Shown here: positions 47,854 through 55,571 of the stretch, one piece after another
Numbering within the stretch: position 1 is the first letter of the stretch
Layout of the letters: each line of letters begins with the position of its first letter
Assembly: GCF_022829465.1 (NCBI RefSeq)
Contig: NZ_JAKSXZ010000123.1
Location: 1 to 64,000 of the forward strand
Length of the DNA stretch: 64,000 nt
Reading direction: 5' to 3'
Origin: Methylobacterium sp. J-067
Lineage (GTDB): Bacteria > Pseudomonadota > Alphaproteobacteria > Rhizobiales > Beijerinckiaceae
Program-made: the position numbers and the translations under genes
Notes under the pieces: generated by a model
Seen by the model: only the letters and a program-made list of their open reading frames with translations
What the model was told of the DNA's origin: nothing
Database searches by the model: none

Positions 47854-49335
47854 TCAGCGCTCGCGCTTCATGCTCGGCGCGCGGCGGAGGAAGGCCGGCA
47901 CGTGCGAGCCGAGCCCGACCGGCGTGTCGCCGTCGTTCTCCTCGCGGGGGGTGCGCCGGTTCTCCCGGCGGGGAGCCTCACGACGGGTCTGTTCGGGCTT
48001 CGGCGTGGGGGTCGCCTCGGCACGGGGAGCGGCGCGCTCGCGGGGCTCCGACCGGGACTCACGCGCGACCCGCGGCTCACGCGGCTCGCGAGTTTCCTTG
48101 CGCTCGCGATCCTCACGGCCGCCGCGCTCACCGCCACGGCTCCGGCGGCCCTCGCTCGAGCGACCGCGATGGCGGCTACGCGGCTCTGAATCGGACGGGG
48201 TAATGGTCGTCAGGTCGCCGTCGAACCACGGGATCGGCTGGCCGATCAGCGCCTCGATGGCGCCGAGCGACCGGTCGTCCTCGGGGCTCACCAGGGTGAA
48301 GGCGGCGCCCGCCCGTCCCGCGCGACCGGTGCGGCCGATGCGGTGGACGTAATCCTCCGGGTGGCGGGGGATGTCGAAGTTGAAGACGTGGCTCACGGCC
48401 GGGATGTCGAGGCCGCGCGCGGCCACGTCGCTGGCCACGAGCAAGGCCGTCTCGCCGTTGCGGAACGCGTCGAGGGCGGCGGTGCGGGAGCGCTGGTCCA
48501 TGTCGCCATGGAGGGCGGCGGCATCGAAGCCGTGGCTGACCAGGGATTTCTGCAGGATCGCGACATCGCGCTTCCGGTTACAGAAGATGATGCCGTTGGT
48601 CAGCCCGTCCTCGGCACGGATCAGGCGGCGGAGACGGTCGCGCTTGGCGTGGTCCTCGCCGGAGGTGGCGACGAGGCGTTGGGTGATGGTGGTGGCCGTG
48701 GAGGAGGCGCGCGCCACCTCGACCCGCTGCGGCGTATGGAGGAACATGTCCGCCAGCCGCTCGATCTCCGGCGGCATGGTCGCCGAGAAGAAGAGCGTCT
48801 GCCGGGTGAACGGCACCATCTTCACGATGCGCTCGATATCCGGGATGAAGCCCATGTCGAGCATCCGGTCGGCCTCGTCGATGACGAGGAGTTCGACGCC
48901 GGTGAGCAGGAGCTTGCCGCGCTCGAAATGGTCGAGCAGGCGGCCGGGCGTGGCGATGAGCACATCGGTGCCGCGCGTCAGCTTCGCATCCTGATCGGCG
49001 AAGGACACGCCGCCGATGATCAGCGCGACGTTGAGCTTGTGGTTGGTGCCGTAGCGCTCGAAGCTCTCCTCCACCTGGGCCGCGAGTTCGCGGGTCGGTT
49101 CGAGGATGAGCGTGCGCGGCATCCGGGCGCGGGCGCGGCCGGTCTCCAGCAAGGTGAGCATCGGCAGCGTGAACGCCGCCGTCTTGCCGGTGCCGGTCTG
49201 GGCGATGCCCAGGACGTCGCGGCGCGCCAGCACATGGGGAATGGCCTGCGCCTGGATCGGCGTCGGCTCGGTGTAACCGGCCGATGTAACGGCCTGCAGG
49301 ACTTTCTCACTCAGTCCCAGATCGGAGAACGGCAT
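47854..49335 (-). CDS. DEAD-box RNA helicase (RhlE type)
   Basis: A 493-residue ATP-dependent RNA helicase. Motifs in order: GYTEPTPIQAQAIP (Q), AQTGTGKTAAF (I), EPTRELA (Ia), VIDEADRMLDMGF (II), FFSATMPPEI (III), HRIGRTGRAGRAG (VI). The last ~110 residues are Arg/Glu/Pro-rich low complexity, as in RhlE-type enzymes that bind RNA loosely. It likely helps ribosome assembly or RNA decay, often at low temperature. The ATG at 49335 begins MPFSDLGLSEKVLQAV, the normal family start. Confidence 0.95.
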   Translation of the reverse strand: MPFSDLGLSEKVLQAVTSAGYTEPTPIQAQAIPHVLARRDVLGIAQTGTGKTAAFTLPMLTLLETGRARARMPRTLILEPTRELAAQVEESFERYGTNHKLNVALIIGGVSFADQDAKLTRGTDVLIATPGRLLDHFERGKLLLTGVELLVIDEADRMLDMGFIPDIERIVKMVPFTRQTLFFSATMPPEIERLADMFLHTPQRVEVARASSTATTITQRLVATSGEDHAKRDRLRRLIRAEDGLTNGIIFCNRKRDVAILQKSLVSHGFDAAALHGDMDQRSRTAALDAFRNGETALLVASDVAARGLDIPAVSHVFNFDIPRHPEDYVHRIGRTGRAGRAGAAFTLVSPEDDRSLGAIEALIGQPIPWFDGDLTTITPSDSEPRSRHRGRSSEGRRSRGGERGGREDRERKETREPREPRVARESRSEPRERAAPRAEATPTPKPEQTRREAPRRENRRTPREENDGDTPVGLGSHVPAFLRRAPSMKRER

Positions 49336-49928
49336 TTCGTGTCGGCAACATTCACGCACCCGGCCGGCGCGATGGACATCGTCGCGGCAACGATCCGGGA
49401 TTGAGCGGACGCACGGGCACAACCGCGGCCGCCGAGCGATTACTGCTTCACCTAGAGCCTTGCGTCGACTTGTCAATCTTGCGGGCTTCGGAAGAGCGGG
49501 ATGACGGGGGATGGGTCGCCCGTTTCCCCTGTAGAAGCGTGGCAATACGCCATCGCGGCGGACGACGCTTCTGGGGTTAAGCAAATGCTAGCACCGCGCG
49601 CGAGGCAGCCTGCTGCAGCGTCCTAAAATAAAACGCGGCGACCGCGGTGCTGCGCGGCGGCCAGATTAAATGTTCGCTAAGGCCCGCCGCGGTTTCGCCT
49701 CAATTTCAATTGGGACGGAACGATAGTTCAAGCGCCATCACTTCGAGTGGTACCGCTGTGCGGCAGAGCACATCGGTCCGCGGTCACTGTTACGTCATCA
49801 TAACCTTCACCTTTCGTTGACCCGACATGGCTAATCTGACCCTGCTTGTTGCAGGAAAGCGACAGACCCGTTCGCCGCAAGCGCCTAGAAGGCCGCTGGC
49901 CTAAGCCAACCCAGGATTTGGTACCCCG
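49336..49928. other. Long intergenic region between helicase and outer-membrane protein genes
   Basis: Nearly 600 bp between divergent genes. Apart from the candidate helicase promoter I see no gene or terminator. The half next to the outer-membrane protein gene is relatively AT-rich (49610-49860) and must hold its promoter; a TTGACC at 49817 lacks a recognisable -10. Long leaders on either side are possible. Confidence 0.5.
49449..49476 (-). promoter_or_regulatory. Candidate promoter of the helicase gene
   Basis: On the minus strand TTGACA (49471-49476), 16-nt spacer, TAGGTG (49449-49454). The -35 is perfect, the -10 poor. It would give a leader of roughly 105 nt before the helicase ATG. 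Confidence 0.4.
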
Positions 49929-50822
49929 ATGAAAAAGCTGCTCCTTGCATCGACCGTTCTCGCCGGCATGACCGTGGCCGCCTCGGCCGCCGACCTTCCG
50001 CGCCGCGCTGCGCCGCCGCCGGTGTTCACGCCGGTGCCGGTCTTCACCTGGACGGGCTTCTACGCCGGTTTCAACGCCGGTTACGGCTTCGACGCCTCCT
50101 CCAGCCGCGCCCCGACCGTCGTCGGCGTCTCCCCCGGTAACGCCATCTTCGCGACCGGCAACACCCTCCAGAGCGGCGTGCTCGCCTTCTCGAACTCCAA
50201 CAACAACGAAGGCTTCGTCGGCGGCGGCCAGATCGGCTACAACTACCAGTTCACCCCGGGTTCGGGCGTGGTCGTCGGTATCGAAGCCGACGCCCAGTAC
50301 GCCGACTTCGGCCGCCAGCGGAACCGCTTCTCCGCCGTCGGCGCCAACGGCTCGGCCATCATCCCGGGCACCCTGGTGTTCAACCCGAACGGCCTGTCGG
50401 GTCTCGACTACTTCGGCACCGTGCGCGGCCGCCTCGGCTACGCCTTCGACCGCACCCTCGTGTACGCCACGGGCGGCTTCGCCTACGGCTCGGGCGGCGG
50501 CCGTCAGTTCGGCACCGGCGTCAACTCCGATGACTTCCAGACCGGCTATGCCGTCGGCGGCGGTGTCGAGTACGCTCTCCCGACCGACTCGTTCCTGAAC
50601 TTCTTCCGCTCCTCGGCCGTGACGCTGAAGGTCGAAGGCCTGTACGTGAACCTCGAGCAGAACCGCCGCACCGCCGGCTCGTTCGCCCAGAACATCGGCG
50701 GCGCCCTCGTCTCCACCACCACCCCCGGCGTCACCCTCGTCTCCGGCCCGGCCAACACCCGCCGCGACACCGAGTTCGCCGTCGTCCGCGCCGGCGTGAA
50801 CTACAAGTTCGGCTCATACTAA
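49929..50822 (+). CDS. Outer-membrane beta-barrel protein (Omp25/Omp31-like)
   Basis: A 297-residue porin-like protein: signal peptide MKKLLLASTVLAGMTVAASA, a Pro-rich linker, then a barrel starting FTWTGFYAGFNAGYGFDASS and ending in RAGVNYKFGSY with the C-terminal aromatic needed for outer-membrane assembly. Related proteins are abundant envelope proteins of Hyphomicrobiales. Codon use is strongly biased to C-ending codons, suggesting high expression. A terminator follows. Confidence 0.92.
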   Translation: MKKLLLASTVLAGMTVAASAADLPRRAAPPPVFTPVPVFTWTGFYAGFNAGYGFDASSSRAPTVVGVSPGNAIFATGNTLQSGVLAFSNSNNNEGFVGGGQIGYNYQFTPGSGVVVGIEADAQYADFGRQRNRFSAVGANGSAIIPGTLVFNPNGLSGLDYFGTVRGRLGYAFDRTLVYATGGFAYGSGGGRQFGTGVNSDDFQTGYAVGGGVEYALPTDSFLNFFRSSAVTLKVEGLYVNLEQNRRTAGSFAQNIGGALVSTTTPGVTLVSGPANTRRDTEFAVVRAGVNYKFGSY

Positions 50823-50885
50823 GATCTTTCGTTCGGATTTGGCCCCAAAGTCAGCCCGATCGAACTGATTTCATCGGCCAAGCAG

Positions 50886-50920
50886 CGCCCCAGGAGTGTC
50901 ACAACTCCTGGGGCGTTTGT
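50886..50920 (+). terminator. Rho-independent terminator after the outer-membrane protein gene
   Basis: Perfect 12-bp arms (50886-50897 and 50904-50915), loop GTCACA, followed by TTTGTG. It separates the outer-membrane protein gene from the convergent small-protein gene. Confidence 0.85.
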
Positions 50921-50923
50921 GCT

Positions 50924-51127
50924 TTACTCGGCAGCTTCGGCGCTGGCGTCGTCCTCGTCCAGGATCACTTCGAGATCCCCGACGAGCGCGTCGAGCTGTT
51001 CGGGCGTGCCCTTCAGCTTCAGCTTGGTCCCGTCCTCGGCTTCGACCGCGATCTCGATGTGATTGCCGACCTTGGCGGCCATGGCCTGCTTCACGGTGTA
51101 GGTGGTCACGTCTGCCTTGCCGGACAT
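50924..51127 (-). CDS. 67-residue protein, paralogue of the C1-locus small protein
   Basis: A small acidic protein (MSGKADVTTYTVKQAMAAKVGNHIE...). It aligns with the 66-residue protein at 19169-19369 over VGxHIExAVEAExGxxLKxxxTxEQLD and the following acidic tail. The ribosome site is ideal (AAGGAG, 7 nt before the ATG at 51127), so it is well translated. It stands alone. No known domain was recognised. Confidence 0.85.
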   Translation of the reverse strand: MSGKADVTTYTVKQAMAAKVGNHIEIAVEAEDGTKLKLKGTPEQLDALVGDLEVILDEDDASAEAAE

Positions 51128-51305
51128 GCCTGTCTCCTTGATGGGCTTCAGGCAACGGGGCGGACGGGTCATCGTCGCTGCGGCAGAACCCCGCGCAGGC
51201 CGTTCGTTCGCGGGCGGCGGACGGCCCGACGCGCGGGCAGCGGTGCGAAAATGCACCTACCCGGCTCAATGATCGCGAAACGGCGCGACACCCGCCTCGG
51301 CGGGC

Positions 51306-51334
51306 TTGTGTGGTGCAATGCAAAATCTTATAAA
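51306..51334 (+). promoter_or_regulatory. Promoter of the mmgR-like sRNA
   Basis: TTGTGT (51306-51311), 17-nt spacer, TATAAA (51329-51334): one of the best housekeeping-type promoters in the window. Transcription should begin near 51341. Confidence 0.7.
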
Positions 51335-51340
51335 CGCAGT

Positions 51341-51428
51341 GCAGGACAGCGATGGCGTCGCCGTCCGGCTGCCCTTCTTGGGCGTTTCCTCCCTAGACTT
51401 ACAGCCGCTCCTTGTGGGCGGCTTTTTC
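51341..51428 (+). ncRNA. Probable trans-acting sRNA of the alpha-r8/mmgR type
   Basis: A roughly 88-nt transcript predicted from a good promoter and a Rho-independent terminator (arms 51403-51408 and 51418-51423, then TTTTTCTT). It holds a small hairpin (51371-51383) and, between hairpin and terminator, the unpaired motif TTTCCTCCCT (51385-51394). That exact 10-mer is the conserved core of the rhizobial mmgR/alpha-r8 RNA as I recall it. CCTCCC can pair with Shine-Dalgarno sites, and mmgR is known as a riboregulator of polyhydroxybutyrate accumulation under nitrogen limitation in Sinorhizobium. The 5' end is inferred. Confidence 0.72.
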
Positions 51429-51568
51429 TTGTCCGGGACACCGGCCGTAGCCGAGAGCGCGCGGCCATACAAGCAGGATTGCGCTACAAAAGCAGCGCGA
51501 TGGCAATTTATTGCAGCGATCCGCCCTTATGCCGTGGATCGTCCCCCGCCAGCCGCGACGGTGACCCG

Positions 51569-52138
51569 ATGACTCTCCCGATCCTTCCCGCCTCCGCCTT
51601 CAAGGCCCCGACGGTCCTGCTCTCAGGGGCCGTCGACTACGCGATGTACAAGGATTTCCGGCAGCAGTTCGAACCGGCCCACGAGCAGGACCTCGTGGTG
51701 ATCGAGTTGTCGACCCTCGGCGGCGATCCGGAGGTCGCCCGGATGATGGGCGAGGACGTGCGCTACCATAGCGAGATGAACCCGGAGAAGCGGTACGTCT
51801 TCCTCGGCAAGGCGGCGATCTACTCCGCCGGCACGACCTTCATGAGCTTCTTCGCGAAGTCCAACCGCTACCTGACGCGGGGGACGCGGTTGATGATCCA
51901 CGAGCGCAAGATGGACAAGCACCTGCACGTCCAGGGGCCCCTCACCACCTGCGTGGCGGCGGTGAAGGCGACGCTGCACGAGATCGAGACGTCGATCGCC
52001 ATCCAGAACGAGGGCTTCGCGAACCTGATCCTCGGCTCGTCCGTGACGATGGAGGACGTCCTGCAGCGGGCGCCGGCGAACTGGTACCTGGAAGCGGAGG
52101 AGGCCCGGGGGCTCGGTCTGATCGAGGCGGTGCTCTGA
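51569..52138 (+). CDS. ClpP-like serine peptidase
   Basis: A 189-residue ClpP/crotonase-fold protein. The catalytic serine is in AAIYSAGTTFM and the histidine in RLMIHERKMDKHL, in the spacing of ClpP, with an acidic residue further on. The first strand (TVLLSGAVDYAMYKDF) and LSTLGGDPEVARMM resemble the family's N-terminal part, but the protein lacks the classic hydrophobic ClpX/ClpA loop sequence. It may be a ClpP-like solo peptidase. It is encoded away from clpX. Confidence 0.8.
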   Translation: MTLPILPASAFKAPTVLLSGAVDYAMYKDFRQQFEPAHEQDLVVIELSTLGGDPEVARMMGEDVRYHSEMNPEKRYVFLGKAAIYSAGTTFMSFFAKSNRYLTRGTRLMIHERKMDKHLHVQGPLTTCVAAVKATLHEIETSIAIQNEGFANLILGSSVTMEDVLQRAPANWYLEAEEARGLGLIEAVL

Positions 52139-52215
52139 GTCCAAGCCCGCCCTCCGGCGGGGAACGAGCCCGTCGCTTGCGTCATTGGCCCCCAACCTGA
52201 CGGAGGTTGTGGCGT

Positions 52216-52674
52216 ATGAGCCTCGTGGCTGATTTTCTCACCCGTGTCGCCCGCGCGGTGACGGCCTATGCCGGCGACGAGACGCTGATTCAGGGCGCCG
52301 TGTCCGCGGCCGCCAACGTGATGGTGGCGGACGGCGAGGTGGCGAGCGAGGAATTCGAGACCGCGCTGACCGGCGTGCTGGCCAGCCCCATCCTCGAGAA
52401 GGGCTACGATGCCCTGATGGTGGAGGAAGCGCTCTACGAGGCCATAGGCCGGGCGCGCACGCGGGCCGGCCGGGCGGACAACCTCCGCCGCATCTCGGCG
52501 ATGGCCGGCCGGCCGGGCGATCAGCGCGAGAGCGTGTTCCTGCTCGCGGCGGATGTCGCCGACCATGACGGCATCGCCGAGATCGAGCACGCCGCGCTCA
52601 CGGAGATCGCGGCGGCTCTTATCGTCGACAGGGATCGCCTGCTCGACGCGGTGGCGGCCAAGCCGACACGTTAG
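52216..52674 (+). CDS. TerB-family protein
   Basis: A 152-residue helical protein of the TerB (tellurite-resistance B) fold: MSLVADFLTRVARAVTAYAGD, MVADGEVASEEFETALTGVL, FLLAADVADHDGIAEIEHAAL with the family acidic metal-binding DG-x5-E pattern. GGAGG 9 nt before the ATG. No other ter genes nearby, so tellurite resistance should not be assumed. Its stop overlaps the next gene tail-to-tail by 4 bp. Confidence 0.85.
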   Translation: MSLVADFLTRVARAVTAYAGDETLIQGAVSAAANVMVADGEVASEEFETALTGVLASPILEKGYDALMVEEALYEAIGRARTRAGRADNLRRISAMAGRPGDQRESVFLLAADVADHDGIAEIEHAALTEIAAALIVDRDRLLDAVAAKPTR

Positions 52675-52889
52675 CGGGCGACGGCCTCGGCGACGACGCG
52701 CGACTTCGCCGGAGCGGCCGGCACGAGGCGCGGCGTCGTGGTCAGCTCGGACGCCGGCCGCACCGAGGCGGTGACGCGAGCCTGATCGCGGTACAGCGTG
52801 GGGGTGAGGTTGATGCGCTCATCCGCCAGGGCCGGCCCCGCGAGAGCGACGGCGGCCAGAGCGGCGAGCGTGACGGAACGAACGGTCAT
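52671..52889 (-). CDS. Small secreted protein
   Basis: A 72-residue protein with a signal peptide (MTVRSVTLAALAAVALAGPALA) and a mature part of about 50 residues rich in Thr, Arg and Ala, without cysteines. GAGGG lies 10 nt before the ATG. No family recognised. Confidence 0.65.
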   Translation of the reverse strand: MTVRSVTLAALAAVALAGPALADERINLTPTLYRDQARVTASVRPASELTTTPRLVPAAPAKSRVVAEAVAR

Positions 52890-53027
52890 TGTGATTGTCC
52901 CTCAAGTGCTTGGAGGCCGGTGCCTCCTGTCGAGGGTGAATGTGTACCGCGCCGCACCATCATTCAAACAAATGAGATCGATAGCCGAAATCGATGTGAT
53001 CGATGCTCTTTGGCCGAGGAGCACGAC

Positions 53028-53053
53028 AAAAAAGGCGGGGCTCTCGCCCCGCC
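53028..53053 (-). terminator. Rho-independent terminator (minus strand)
   Basis: Perfect 8-bp arms (53034-53041 and 53046-53053), loop of 4, followed on the minus strand by six T residues. It ends transcription of the micro-protein and secreted-protein genes upstream. Confidence 0.88.
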
Positions 53054-53075
53054 GTCGATCGTTCGTGATCCCTCG

Positions 53076-53171
53076 TCACAGGGCCATCAGCACGCCGGCC
53101 GAGCCGACGACGGTCATCACAAGGCCACCGACGAAGATGGCCGCCATGGCGTAGGAGAACACTTTCAGCAT
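53076..53171 (-). CDS. 31-residue single-span membrane micro-protein
   Basis: A short gene: ATG at 53171 with AAGGA 7 nt upstream, stop at 53076, terminator 22 bp later. The product, starting MLKVFSYAMAAIFVGG, is almost entirely one hydrophobic helix with Gly/Ser in its middle and one Lys near the start. It follows the 87-residue secreted-protein gene on the same strand. It resembles small inner-membrane regulators in form only; function unknown. Confidence 0.72.
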   Translation of the reverse strand: MLKVFSYAMAAIFVGGLVMTVVGSAGVLMAL

Positions 53172-53189
53172 CGCACTGTCCTTGTGAGC

Positions 53190-53453
53190 TTAGCAGCGGT
53201 TGCCGCCAGCGGTCTGGCCGTACTGCTTCACCGGGAAGTTCTGCTGATTGGCGTTGCCTTCAGCGGCCGAACTCATCGGACAGGTCGCGGGGTTGCGGTC
53301 GTACCGGCTCCCCGAGAAGTCGAGCGAGCCTGTCGTCTCGACCTCGTAAGGGGTGAGACCGGTCCAGGTGGACCGCTCGAAGGCCATGGCCGACGAGATC
53401 GGAGCGACGCCAAGCACGAGCGCGGTGACGACGGCGGCGATACGGGTCTTCAT
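53190..53453 (-). CDS. Small secreted protein
   Basis: An 87-residue protein: signal peptide MKTRIAAVVTALVLGVAPISSAMA, then FERSTWTGLTPYEVETTGSLDFSGS and a C-terminal pair of cysteines (ATCPMS and NRC at the end) that could form one disulfide. GGAG lies 11 nt before the ATG. No family recognised. Probably co-transcribed with the 31-residue micro-protein. Confidence 0.68.
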   Translation of the reverse strand: MKTRIAAVVTALVLGVAPISSAMAFERSTWTGLTPYEVETTGSLDFSGSRYDRNPATCPMSSAAEGNANQQNFPVKQYGQTAGGNRC

Positions 53454-53624
53454 GGCTTTTTCTAAACTCCTTTACGCAGATCAGTCCGAGTTATTCGGTC
53501 TATTTCTCCTTGCGTGATCCTGAGATGGTGATTGTTTTGCCGGCATGACGTGCCTCCGCGCACGCGGCGCGGGGGATTAAGATTGGCGGAGATGTTTCGC
53601 GGAAAGCGCGCGGGCGCCCGGAGA

Positions 53625-53900
53625 TCAGACGATCAGGCGAACCGCCATCCCGAGCAGCACAGCGGCCCCCAGGCAGCGTCGCCACGGGTTGACCCCACGG
53701 AGCACCTCGTCAGCCGCCCACACCGCCAGGGCGATCCAGGACGCGAGTTCCGCCCAACGCCCGATGGCGTTCGCCTCCCCGGCGATCCAGGCGACGGCCT
53801 GCGCGAGGCCGAACAGCCAGAGCGGAAGGTTCGGCCATTGGCCGATGACGATGCGCCCACTGGTGCGATCGCGGAAGAACCAGTCGAAGGCCGCGTTCAA
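53625..53900 (-). CDS. Small membrane protein
   Basis: A 91-residue protein. FDWFFRDRTSGRIVIGQWPN opens it; two or three hydrophobic helices follow (LPLWLFGLAQAVAWIAG, LASWIALAVWAADEVL, LGAAVLLGMAVRLIV). This layout is common among small conserved membrane proteins of Hyphomicrobiales. The TTG start at 53900 lacks a ribosome site, so it is uncertain. Function unknown. Confidence 0.6.
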   Translation of the reverse strand: MNAAFDWFFRDRTSGRIVIGQWPNLPLWLFGLAQAVAWIAGEANAIGRWAELASWIALAVWAADEVLRGVNPWRRCLGAAVLLGMAVRLIV

Positions 53901-53959
53901 TGGCTGATCAATCGTGAATGCCGACCACCTGAAGGCCCGCGCAGGAAGCGCGAAGGCCT

Positions 53960-54036
<77 letters not shown>

Positions 54037-54157
54037 GTCGAGGCGCCGGCCTTGTAGGCGCGGGTGCCTCAGCCTGTCAATTCCCGTCTCGCATGTCCGG
54101 GTCGCTTTCGCGGCCGCGGCACGCGAAATCCGCTCCCCGAGGACATCGCGCGCGCGC

Positions 54158-54460
54158 ATGAACGCCCTGATCTGGCTCTTCGACACGGTCGTCCAACTCT
54201 TCATCTACGTGCTCATCGCGAGCGCGGTGCTGAGCTGGCTCGTCGCCTTCAACGTCGTCAACGTGCGCAACCCCGTCGTCGCGCAGATCGGCGAGGTGCT
54301 CTACCGGATCACCGAACCGGCCCTGAGGCCGATCCGCAACCTGCTCCCCAACCTCGGCGGCGTCGACATCTCGCCGATCATCCTCATCCTGCTGCTGCTG
54401 TTCATCAGCCGCCTGCTGCACGAGTTCGCCGTCCCGGCGGCCTATGTCTACACCCGTTGA
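54158..54460 (+). CDS. YggT-family membrane protein
   Basis: A 100-residue protein with two membrane helices (FIYVLIASAVLSWLVAF and IILILLLLFISRLLHEF) flanking the family motif ITEPALRPIRNLLPNLGGVDISPI. YggT proteins are linked to cell division, osmotic tolerance and plastid-type thylakoid organisation. It is followed after 13 bp by the mesaconyl-CoA hydratase gene on the same strand. Confidence 0.92.
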   Translation: MNALIWLFDTVVQLFIYVLIASAVLSWLVAFNVVNVRNPVVAQIGEVLYRITEPALRPIRNLLPNLGGVDISPIILILLLLFISRLLHEFAVPAAYVYTR

Positions 54461-54473
54461 GGAGCGGCGCCCC

Positions 54474-55517
54474 GTGAAGACCAATCCCGGCCGGTTCTTC
54501 GAGGATTTCCGCCTCGGCGAGACCATCCGCCATGCCACCCCGCGGACGGTGACGACCGGGGACGTGGCCCTCTACACGGGGCTCTACGGCCCGCGCTTCG
54601 CCGTGCAGTCCTCGGACGCCTTCGCCCGCGCCCTGGGCTACCCCAGAAGCCCCCTGGACGACCTGCTCACCTTCCACGTGGTGTTCGGCAAGACTGTGCC
54701 GGACGTGTCCCTGAACGCGCTCGCCAACCTCGGCTATGCCGAGGGCGGCTTCCGCCGGCCGGTCTATCCCGGCGAGACGCTGTCCACCGTCTCCGAGGTC
54801 ATCGGCCTGAAGGAGAGCTCCAACCGGCAGACCGGCGTCGTCTACGTCCGCTCGGTGGGCTCGGACGAGCACGGCGAGACCGTGCTGAGCTATTGCCGCT
54901 GGGTGCTGGTGCGCAAGCGCGACCCCGAGGCGGTGATCGCCGAGGAGCACGTGCCCACGCTCGCCAAGGCCGTCGATCCGAAGGACCTCGCGGGCGCCCT
55001 GCCCCCGTTGAACCCCGCCGCCTACGACGTGGCGCTGGCCGGCAGCCCGCACCGCTTCGGCGATTATCAGGCGGGCGAGCGCATCGACCACGTCGACGGC
55101 ATGACCGTCGAGGAGGCCGAGCACCAGATCGCCACGCGCCTGTTCCAGAACACGGCCAAGGTGCATTTCGACGGACTCGCCGCCAAGGACACCCGCTTCG
55201 GCCGCCGGCTGATCTATGGCGGGCACGTGATCTCGCTGGCCCGGGCGCTGAGCTACAACGGGCTGGGCAACGCCTTCGCCCTCGCAGGCATCAATGCCGG
55301 CCGGCATGTCGGCCCGCTCTTCGCGGGCGACACGGTCTATGCGTGGAGCGAGGTGGTCGAGACCGCCGACGTGGGGCGCGAGGATGTCGGCCTGCTGCGC
55401 CTGCGCACGGTGGCCACCAAGAACCAGCCCTGCGCCGCCTTCCCCGACAAGTTCAACGACGGCTACGATCCGGCGGTGATCCTCGACCTCGATTACTGGG
55501 CCTTCGTGCCGAAATAG
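54474..55517 (+). CDS. mcd: Mesaconyl-CoA hydratase (ethylmalonyl-CoA pathway)
   Basis: A 347-residue double hot-dog (MaoC-type) hydratase interconverting mesaconyl-CoA and beta-methylmalyl-CoA, the step that feeds glyoxylate regeneration in the ethylmalonyl-CoA pathway of Methylobacterium. Seen: KTNPGRFFEDFRLGETIRHA, TTGDVALYTGLYGPRFA, GGHVISLARALSYNGL and a second MaoC-like half, in the order of the Rhodobacter enzyme. The GTG at 54474 follows GAGGAG at 9 nt and gives the family length; the ATG at 54444 would overlap yggT by 17 bp. Confidence 0.9.
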   Translation: MKTNPGRFFEDFRLGETIRHATPRTVTTGDVALYTGLYGPRFAVQSSDAFARALGYPRSPLDDLLTFHVVFGKTVPDVSLNALANLGYAEGGFRRPVYPGETLSTVSEVIGLKESSNRQTGVVYVRSVGSDEHGETVLSYCRWVLVRKRDPEAVIAEEHVPTLAKAVDPKDLAGALPPLNPAAYDVALAGSPHRFGDYQAGERIDHVDGMTVEEAEHQIATRLFQNTAKVHFDGLAAKDTRFGRRLIYGGHVISLARALSYNGLGNAFALAGINAGRHVGPLFAGDTVYAWSEVVETADVGREDVGLLRLRTVATKNQPCAAFPDKFNDGYDPAVILDLDYWAFVPK

Positions 55518-55571
55518 GACGAGGCCGGGCCTCCGGAGGGCGACACGCCGCCGGAGGCCCGCGATCCGGCG

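Noticed and set aside
51306..51572. 88-codon open frame covering the sRNA region
   Set aside because: It spans the promoter and terminator of the predicted RNA, has no ribosome site, and shows no known similarity.
52161..52186. GGAAC-N17-CATT ahead of the TerB-like gene, resembling an EcfG promoter
   Set aside because: The -10 part differs from CGTT, and the match overlaps a GC-rich stretch; too weak compared with the perfect site at 34999.
55526..55561. Long hairpin between mcd and the L,D-transpeptidase gene, perhaps a terminator
   Set aside because: The 11-bp arms are good but no U tract follows on either strand; left uncalled.
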